NCBI RefSeq assembly: GCF_913058315.1
Contig: NZ_CAJXQY010000001.1
Span: 1-64,000 of the forward strand
Origin: an uncultured Alteromonas sp.
Lineage (GTDB): Bacteria; Pseudomonadota; Gammaproteobacteria; Enterobacterales; Alteromonadaceae
DNA: 64,000 nt
Direction: 5' to 3'
Position numbers and translations under genes: made by a program. This document shows positions 57,191-64,000 of this stretch, in pieces; position 1 is the stretch's first letter, and each line of letters starts with the position of its first letter. The notes under the pieces were generated by a model. It was not told the origin of the DNA and searched no databases. It was given only the letters and a program-made list of their open reading frames with translations.

Positions 57191-58882
57191 ATGGCTTGTG
57201 ATACCCAGGGCGCTAAAAAAGAAGCAGCGCTGAACTTACTGTTGGTTGATGACGAAAAAAACGTGGTAAACGCGCTGAAGCGTGAGCTAAAAGACCTTAA
57301 CTGCAGCATAACCACAACGACCTCCGGTCGCAAAGCCATGTCAGTATTGCGCGAGCAAGAGGTCGCCCTAATGATAACCGACCATAAAATGCCAGAAGTG
57401 AATGGCGTTGATCTGGTGCGCTTTGCCAGACAGTATTCGCCGGACACTCACGTATTTATGCTCAGCGGTGAAGGCGATTTACAGGCTGCCGTGGAGCTGC
57501 TGAATCAGCGTATGTTAACCAAATACCTGACCAAACCCTGGAACCGACAGGATTTACGGCATGAAGTGGTTAAAGTGCTTAACCAGTGTTGTGAGGTGGG
57601 GCAGAAGAGCGCCGCTCAGCAGCTTGCCGTGTTTACCCAGGAGACGGCGAAGCCTAATCTTCGTGACTACCAGTCCGTGGTGCTGATTAAATTGATGAAT
57701 GTCTCGGATATCAGCCTGGCCCACGGCGAGGCCGCATCGCTGGATACCGAAGCCTATATCGGTCAGCGTCTGGAAAACATGGTTACGCAGCCTCATCTGC
57801 TACAACGCGTCCAACCCGGTGTGTTTGCCCTGTATTTGAAAGAGTCTACTGCCGAGATTACCCGGTCGCTATGTTGTCAAATTCGCCAGCAGTTGCAGCG
57901 CACTTTCGCCATTAAGGGCTTATCGATATTTTGCCACGTGGGTGTGGGTTTTCGAAATCTCAGAGACTCCCAGCTCGAACACGATCTTCTGATCAGCACG
58001 CTCATCGACACTATCGTTCGCGACAGTCACCGCATCAGTATTTCACAACTGGATAATTCCACCATTAGTCAGTACCGCCGGCAGCAACAACTGAGTGCCG
58101 AGGTACAAAACGGACTAAGAAATCAGGAGTTTAAGCTGGCTTATCAGCCGAAAGTACAGCTCAGCTCGGGGATGATAAACAGTGCCGAAGTGTTGCTGCG
58201 CTGGGAGCACCATAGTCTGGGATGGGTTCCGCCGTCGGAATTTGTGCGGCTTGCTGAACTGGATGGTCAGATTGAAGCCATTGGCGAATGGGTGCTGGAT
58301 CAGGGGTTTAAGGTTGCCAGTGAACTCAGACGTTTCAGCGCCGAGTTAAGTAGTATTGCGATTAATATCTCTGCCAAACAATTACAGTCCTCGCATATTG
58401 TTGAGTTTATTGGCGAACGTTTGCAGCACTATTATCTGCCGCCTTCTTTTATTGAATTAGAGCTAACGGAAACCGCACTGGCTGAGAATTCACAGTATCT
58501 TGAAGAGCTGTTATGGCAGTTAAAATTACTCGGTGTGAGGCTGGCTGTGGACGATTTCGGCGCCGGCTTTACGTCGTTTTCGTATTTATCGAAGTTACCC
58601 ATCGATACGCTCAAACTCGATAAGGTGTTAATCGATAATCTGCATACTGACAGTCACCGACAGGAGTTTATTCATAACCTGATTGTCAGTTGTAAAAAAC
58701 TGGGGATTGAAGTGGTTGCCGAGGGCGTTGAGGAAGAGGCTGACCTACGCTGTCTTGAAGCCATGCGTTGCGACAAAGTTCAGGGCTATATTTACAGCCC
58801 GGCGGTCTCCCGTCAGGAGTTTGAGAAACTCATGATTCGCCAACCCTTCTATGCCAGGTTCAAGCATCAGCAAATGAGCTGA
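57191..58882 (+). CDS. Response regulator with EAL domain (REC, GGDEF-like remnant, EAL)
   Basis: LLLVDDEKNVVNALKREL, MITDHKMPEVNG; EAL: AEVLLRWEH, ELTETAL, AVDDFGAGFTSFSYL, VVAEGVEE; start trimmed to MACDTQGAKK. Confidence 0.92.
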   Translation: MACDTQGAKKEAALNLLLVDDEKNVVNALKRELKDLNCSITTTTSGRKAMSVLREQEVALMITDHKMPEVNGVDLVRFARQYSPDTHVFMLSGEGDLQAAVELLNQRMLTKYLTKPWNRQDLRHEVVKVLNQCCEVGQKSAAQQLAVFTQETAKPNLRDYQSVVLIKLMNVSDISLAHGEAASLDTEAYIGQRLENMVTQPHLLQRVQPGVFALYLKESTAEITRSLCCQIRQQLQRTFAIKGLSIFCHVGVGFRNLRDSQLEHDLLISTLIDTIVRDSHRISISQLDNSTISQYRRQQQLSAEVQNGLRNQEFKLAYQPKVQLSSGMINSAEVLLRWEHHSLGWVPPSEFVRLAELDGQIEAIGEWVLDQGFKVASELRRFSAELSSIAINISAKQLQSSHIVEFIGERLQHYYLPPSFIELELTETALAENSQYLEELLWQLKLLGVRLAVDDFGAGFTSFSYLSKLPIDTLKLDKVLIDNLHTDSHRQEFIHNLIVSCKKLGIEVVAEGVEEEADLRCLEAMRCDKVQGYIYSPAVSRQEFEKLMIRQPFYARFKHQQMS

Positions 58883-58933
58883 ACAGGCGGGTTAAAAAAA
58901 CTTGATGTAGCGCAATAATTGACCTGCAGATGG

Positions 58934-58962
58934 CTTGAAACTACGCAGTTGGTTAACCATAT
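58934..58962 (+). promoter_or_regulatory. Sigma-32-type heat-shock promoter for hsp20
   Basis: CTTGAAA-N14-AACCATAT versus CTTGAAA-N(11-16)-CCCCATnT. Confidence 0.65.
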
Positions 58963-59063
58963 TTAGGATGCAGGGAGCAAGAAATTTCGCCATCACGTAA
59001 AGATGACGGAATGGTACCTGAGGACAGGTTAGCCAACTATCGGTATCGATTAAGGAGGGGGTT

Positions 59064-59525
59064 ATGAGTTTATTCCCAAGTGTGTTTGGTCGTAATCACC
59101 CTGGTGCATTAAAAGGCGAAATTGATCGTGTTTTTGATGATTTCTTTGCGGGCTTCCCGGCCATGACAGGTTGGTCATCCGGTGATACTGGCTATATGCC
59201 GGCGCTGGATCTGAAAGAAACTAAAGAAGGGCTTGAGTTAACCGCAGACTTGCCAGCTATGAAAAGAGACGATATTCATCTTGAAATCCGGCAAGACCGA
59301 TTAATGCTCTCAGGTATGCGTAATCAGGAACAAGAGTCCAGAACAGACGAAGGCTTTCATGTCAGAGAACGTCACAGCGGCAGTTTCAGGCGGGTTATCG
59401 CCTTACCTTTCGCCGTTAATGACAATGCTGATGTGGTAGCACGGTATGACAACGGTGTGCTACGGGTTCTTATCCCTCGTCCGGCAACCCCGGCACAAAA
59501 TACGCAGCGTGTCATAATCAGTTAG
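59064..59525 (+). CDS. Hsp20/alpha-crystallin small heat-shock protein
   Basis: LDLKETKEGLELTADLPAMKRDDIHLEIRQDRLMLSGMRNQE...GSFRRVIALPFAVNDNADVVARYDNGVLRVLIPR. Confidence 0.96.
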   Translation: MSLFPSVFGRNHPGALKGEIDRVFDDFFAGFPAMTGWSSGDTGYMPALDLKETKEGLELTADLPAMKRDDIHLEIRQDRLMLSGMRNQEQESRTDEGFHVRERHSGSFRRVIALPFAVNDNADVVARYDNGVLRVLIPRPATPAQNTQRVIIS

Positions 59526-59625
59526 GCCGGCCCCAAGGGCATTTATTTTCGCGCGAATGTCAGCGCCATAAACAGAGATGCCAGCGACTGAACCAAATTG
59601 ATAAAATCACGTAAAAAGTACAGGC

Positions 59626-59653
59626 CCCCGCTAGCTGCGGGGCTTGTTTTTTT
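59626..59653 (+). terminator. Terminator between hsp20 and prlC
   Basis: CCCCGC-tagct-GCGGGG followed by cttgTTTTTTT. Confidence 0.75.
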
Positions 59654-59711
59654 AGCCGGTGAACCCCATCACTACTGCAATAATAAACTGGCAACGGATC
59701 CTAAAACCACT

Positions 59712-61757
59712 ATGACTACACTTGCACTCGAACAGGTAGACAGCCTGCCTCTTTTTTCTCAAATAACCCCTGATCAGATAAAGCCTGCCGTCACTAAAGC
59801 GATAGATGATTGTAAGCAAACCATCGAGGCGGTAGTCGCCAGTGGCGATTATTCTTATGCCAATGTGGTTAGCAAAATTGATGAGGCGGATGATGTGCTG
59901 GGCAAAATATGGTCACCGGTTTCGCACATGAACTCGGTTGTCAGCAGTGATGAATTGCGAGAGGCTCACGATGCCTGCCTGCCGCTGTTATCGGAATACG
60001 GGACCTGGGTGGGTCAGCATGAAGGTTTATTCCAGGCTTATAAAGCGCTACGCGACAGTGAAGAATACCTCCAGCTAGAGGAGTCCGAGCGTAAGGTAAT
60101 TGATAACACGCTGCGCGATTTCACCTTGTCAGGCGTGGCTCTGCCGGGTGACAAGAAACAGCGCTTTGCTGAGATCCAGGCCCGATTATCTGAACTGTCT
60201 TCAACGTTCAGTAACAACGTGATGGACGCCACCATGGGGTGGACCAAACACATCACTGATGAGGCGGAGTTGGCCGGGTTACCCGAATCGGCGCTGGACG
60301 CAGCCCAACAAGCGGCTCATCAAAAAGATCTGCAGGGCTGGCTGTTTACACTGGATATCCCCAGTTACCTGCCGGTGATGTTATATGCCGATAACCGCGA
60401 ACTGCGCGAAGAAATGTATCGTGCCTACGCAACCCGCGCGTCCGATCAGGGGCCTAATGCAGGGCAGTGGGATAACACCGCGATTATTAACGAGACGCTG
60501 GCATTGCGCTCAGAAATTGCCACATTGCTGGGATTTGCGAGCTACGCAGAGCGTTCTCTGGCCACCAAGATGGCCACGTCTACCGGTCAGGTAGTCGGGT
60601 TCCTGCGCGATCTCGCCGCAAAATCCAAACCGCAAGCCGAAAAAGAATTGGCGGAAGTGCGAGCCTATGCTGCGCAAAAACATCAGATGGATGAACTTGA
60701 ATCCTGGGATGTGCCGTACTACAGCGAAAAGCTTAAGCAGGAGCGCTACAGTATTTCTGACGAAATACTGCGCCCTTATTTCCCCGAGAGTAAAGCCCTG
60801 GCCGGATTATTTACCGTAGTGGAAAAGCTCTACGGGCTGAATATTACGGAAGTCGAAAACGCCGATACGTGGCATAAAGATGTACGCCTGTTCTCCATTA
60901 CCGACCGGGATGGCACTCTGCGTGGCCAGTTCTATCTTGATTTGTACGCCCGCCCTAAAAAGCGTGGTGGCGCGTGGATGGACGAATGCCGAGTGCGCCG
61001 TTTTCAGGCTTCTGGCGAGTTACAAACGCCGGTGGCTTACCTTACCTGTAACTTTAACGGGCCGGTAGGCAAAAAGCCGGCGTTGTTTACACACGACGAA
61101 GTCGTAACGTTATTCCATGAGTTTGGCCATGGTATTCACCATATGCTTACTCAAATGTCGGTGCCGGGTGTGTCGGGTATTAACGGTGTACCCTGGGATG
61201 CCGTTGAGTTGCCCAGCCAGTTTCTGGAAAACTGGTGCTGGCAGGAAGAAGCGCTGGGCTTTATTTCCGGTCACTACGAAAGCGGTGAGCCCTTACCTAA
61301 AGAGCTCTTGGATAAAATGTTGGCGGCCCGCGACTATCAGGCTGCGATGCAGATGATTCGTCAGCTCGAATTCAGCTTATTTGACTTCCTGCTGCACATG
61401 GAAAACACCGGACAGGTAGACGTTCAGCAGGTACTTTCTCAGGTACGTAATGAAGTCGCGGTGATTCAGCCGCCCTCGTTTAACCGTTTCCAGCACAGTT
61501 TTGGACACATATTTGCCGGCGGTTATGCGGCGGGTTATTACAGCTATAAATGGGCTGAAGTGTTGTCGGCTGATGCATTTAGCCGATTCGAAGAGGAAGG
61601 GATCTTCAACCCACAAACCGGTGCCGATTTCCTGCACAACATTCTTGAAATGGGCGGCAGTCGCGAGCCGATGGATTTATTCGTGGCGTTCAGAGGACGA
61701 GAGCCCAAAGTCGATGCGCTGCTGCGCCATAACGGTATTGTGGCAACGGAGGCCTGA
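59712..61757 (+). CDS. prlC: Oligopeptidase A (M3 family)
   Basis: LFHEFGHGIHHMLT (HEFGH), MTTLALEQVDSLPLFSQITPDQIKPAV; start trimmed because the 38-aa extension spans a terminator. Confidence 0.96.
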   Translation: MTTLALEQVDSLPLFSQITPDQIKPAVTKAIDDCKQTIEAVVASGDYSYANVVSKIDEADDVLGKIWSPVSHMNSVVSSDELREAHDACLPLLSEYGTWVGQHEGLFQAYKALRDSEEYLQLEESERKVIDNTLRDFTLSGVALPGDKKQRFAEIQARLSELSSTFSNNVMDATMGWTKHITDEAELAGLPESALDAAQQAAHQKDLQGWLFTLDIPSYLPVMLYADNRELREEMYRAYATRASDQGPNAGQWDNTAIINETLALRSEIATLLGFASYAERSLATKMATSTGQVVGFLRDLAAKSKPQAEKELAEVRAYAAQKHQMDELESWDVPYYSEKLKQERYSISDEILRPYFPESKALAGLFTVVEKLYGLNITEVENADTWHKDVRLFSITDRDGTLRGQFYLDLYARPKKRGGAWMDECRVRRFQASGELQTPVAYLTCNFNGPVGKKPALFTHDEVVTLFHEFGHGIHHMLTQMSVPGVSGINGVPWDAVELPSQFLENWCWQEEALGFISGHYESGEPLPKELLDKMLAARDYQAAMQMIRQLEFSLFDFLLHMENTGQVDVQQVLSQVRNEVAVIQPPSFNRFQHSFGHIFAGGYAAGYYSYKWAEVLSADAFSRFEEEGIFNPQTGADFLHNILEMGGSREPMDLFVAFRGREPKVDALLRHNGIVATEA

Positions 61758-62443
61758 TGGCAGCGGAAACCTTTGCCGCTATCTACGCTCGTGCGGCTGA
61801 ACGAAAAGGCGGCGAGCGAGGCCTCGAATCGATTGTCAGTCAGCCTTTGCCGGCGGCTGGCGTTAAGGCGCTGAGCGACGACCGGGTGTTGTCGGCGGTG
61901 ACTAAAAAAGTATTCCAGTCGGGATTTGTCTGGCGGATTATCGAACAAAAATGGCCGGAGTTTGAAGCGTTGTTTTTCAACTTCGACGTTGAGAAAGTAC
62001 TGTTGATGTCAGACGAAATGCTAGAACAACGGGCTACCGATAAACGCATTGTCCGTAATCTTAAAAAAGTCATGACAATCCGTGATAATGCTTTGATGCT
62101 TAACGATATCCGGATCTCCCACGGGAGCTTCGGGCAGTTTGCCAGTGAGTTTACCGGTGCCGGTATCATTGACCTGTGGGCTCACCTCAAAAAACACGGG
62201 GCAAGGCTGGGAGGCAATACCGGGCCTTATGCGCTGCGTGCGCTGGGGATAGATACGTTTTTGCTCAGTCGGGACGTAGAAGGGTACTTTCGCGCCTATG
62301 ACCTGATCAGTGGTGGTCTCACCTCCAAACAAAGTCTGACTACCATTGCCACCACATTTGCCGACTGGCAGGCGCAAAGCGGTCGGAGTTTGCAGGAGTT
62401 GAGTCAAATACTCGCTTATAGCTGCGGCGACAACCGGGTTTAA
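61757..62443 (+). CDS. DNA-3-methyladenine glycosylase I family protein
   Basis: FVWRIIEQKWPEFEALFFNFDVEKVLLMSDEMLEQRATDKRIVRNLKKVMTIRDNA; starts in a TGATG overlap with prlC. Confidence 0.75.
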   Translation: MAAETFAAIYARAAERKGGERGLESIVSQPLPAAGVKALSDDRVLSAVTKKVFQSGFVWRIIEQKWPEFEALFFNFDVEKVLLMSDEMLEQRATDKRIVRNLKKVMTIRDNALMLNDIRISHGSFGQFASEFTGAGIIDLWAHLKKHGARLGGNTGPYALRALGIDTFLLSRDVEGYFRAYDLISGGLTSKQSLTTIATTFADWQAQSGRSLQELSQILAYSCGDNRV

Positions 62444-62474
62444 ACAACGCAAATACGCAAACAAGGCTATATCC

Positions 62475-63155
62475 ATGGAAGACAAGCAATATCCTTATGT
62501 GTTATTCGACCTCGACGGCACGCTGGTAGACAGCGTGCCCGATCTCGCTTACTGCGTTGATGAGGCTATGCTGGCGGCGGGGCTGCCTGCACGAGGCATC
62601 GAAGCGGTTCGATGCTGGGTTGGCAATGGCATTGAAAAGCTCATGAAGCGGGCCGTGACAGGAAGCATGGAGGATGAACCTGAACCCCATTTGTTTAACC
62701 AGGCTTATCAGGCTTTCCTGACTGCTTATAAAGCCCATAACGCTAAACGCAGCACGGTTTACGAGGGCGTGCAGCCAACCCTTGAATGGCTCTGTGCGAA
62801 CGGTTATCAGCTTGCGTGCGTAACCAATAAAGCCGAAGCGTTTACACTACCGTTGCTAGCCGAAAAAGGCCTCGCCGGTTATTTTTCTGTGGTGGTCAGT
62901 GGCGATACCTGTACCCATAAAAAACCTCACCCGCAACCACTGCTGTTTGCCCTCGATAAACTGGGCGGAGAACCTTCCAAGGCGCTGATGATCGGTGATT
63001 CTAAATCCGATATTCATGCCGCCAGAGCCGCCGGTTGTGCGGTATTTGCTCTGCCCTACGGTTATAATCACGGTGAAGATATTGAGAATTATCATCCGGA
63101 CCGGGTATTAGATTCGCTGGCCGAACTACCGGCTGTGTTTGTCACCGGTCAATAA
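62475..63155 (+). CDS. gph: HAD-family phosphoglycolate phosphatase-like protein
   Basis: VLFDLDGTLVDSVPDLAYCVDEAM; GDTCTHKKPHPQPLLFAL; MIGDSKSDIHAARAAG. Confidence 0.85.
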   Translation: MEDKQYPYVLFDLDGTLVDSVPDLAYCVDEAMLAAGLPARGIEAVRCWVGNGIEKLMKRAVTGSMEDEPEPHLFNQAYQAFLTAYKAHNAKRSTVYEGVQPTLEWLCANGYQLACVTNKAEAFTLPLLAEKGLAGYFSVVVSGDTCTHKKPHPQPLLFALDKLGGEPSKALMIGDSKSDIHAARAAGCAVFALPYGYNHGEDIENYHPDRVLDSLAELPAVFVTGQ

Positions 63156-63294
63156 CACTGGCAGTGACATTATGAACAGGATGGTAAGCGCCCACGGTTT
63201 TGGTTACACTTGCCGCATTGCATCAGCCGGCTCATCATTCTCTCTCACGCTATAAAGAAGTGAGAACCCGGACTCTAAAAAGAAGAACTTACCC

Positions 63295-64000
63295 ATGTCA
63301 GAACAACAAACACCAAACAGTGATGAAACCCGCCCATCTGAACAGTCGACCCATTTCGGGTTTAAAACTGTTGAGCGCACCCAAAAGGCGTCAATGGTGG
63401 CAGGTGTCTTTGATTCCGTAGCGGCTAAATACGATGTAATGAACGACTTTATGTCGATGGGGATTCATCGGTTATGGAAACGCTATACCATTGACTGTAG
63501 TGGTATTAAAAGCGGTCAAAAGGTCCTCGATCTGGCAGGTGGAACTGGCGATTTGGCTGCCCGGTTTTCTCGTCTGGTCGGCCCGTCCGGTCAGGTGGTT
63601 CTGGCCGATATCAACCATTCCATGCTGTCGGTAGGCCGCGACAAACTTCGCGACAAAGGCGTAGTGGGGAACGTGGATTATGTGCAGGCCAACGCCGAAG
63701 CCCTGCCATTCCCGGATAATCACTTTGATTTAGTCACCATGGCTTTTGGCCTGCGCAACGTGACCGACAAAGACAAAGCGCTGGCGTCTATATTCAGAAT
63801 TCTGAAGCCGGGCGGACGTTTGCTGGTGCTGGAATTTTCTAAGCCAACCAATGAGATGGTTTCGAAAACCTATGACTGGTATTCGTTTAATGTACTACCA
63901 ACCATGGGGCAACTGGTGGCTAATGATCGCGAGAGTTATCAGTACCTGGCTGAGTCTATTCGCATGCACCCGGATCAGGAAACCCTGAAATCCATGTTTG
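63295..64000 (+). CDS. ubiE: Ubiquinone/menaquinone biosynthesis C-methyltransferase (3' truncated by window edge)
   Basis: Own translation: [88 protein letters not shown]...; absent from the ORF track because no stop lies in the window. Confidence 0.95.
   Translation, partial: MSEQQTPNSDETRPSEQSTHFGFKTVERTQKASMVAGVFDSVAAKYDVMNDFMSMGIHRLWKRYTIDCSGIKSGQKVLDLAGGTGDLAARFSRLVGPSGQVVLADINHSMLSVGRDKLRDKGVVGNVDYVQANAEALPFPDNHFDLVTMAFGLRNVTDKDKALASIFRILKPGGRLLVLEFSKPTNEMVSKTYDWYSFNVLPTMGQLVANDRESYQYLAESIRMHPDQETLKSMF

Overview
The 64 kb window looks like a gammaproteobacterial chromosome segment, probably Alteromonadales-like. That placement is inferred from gene content and order (priA–SPOR–hslVU, rpmE, polB, prlC, ubiE); no search was run. 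Housekeeping genes alternate with accessory loci. The accessory loci are: a 97-98 bp tandem structured-repeat array at the left edge; a TonB receptor / sulfotransferase-like / FAD-tryptophan-halogenase locus next to a decayed 2OG-Fe(II) oxygenase with two in-frame stops; an ECF sigma/anti-sigma/DUF4331 locus; an RR–CheC–histidine kinase operon; a TonB receptor/metallophosphoesterase/beta-propeller phytase locus with a candidate Pho box; a membrane GGDEF-like protein that keeps the I-site but has lost the A-site, coupled to an AraC regulator; a C39-peptidase ABC exporter with HlyD adaptor and a tiny LuxR HTH but no visible substrate peptide; an HMG-CoA reductase; a ParD-like/methionine aminopeptidase overlapping pair; and a 6 kb signalling cluster (HTH-REC, PhnD-like binding protein, histidine kinase, REC–degenerate HD-GYP, divergent REC–EAL). 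Two good sigma-32-type promoters precede hslV and hsp20. No tRNA, rRNA, CRISPR or transposase was recognised. ubiE is cut by the right edge and is absent from the ORF track. All product names come from motif recognition by eye.
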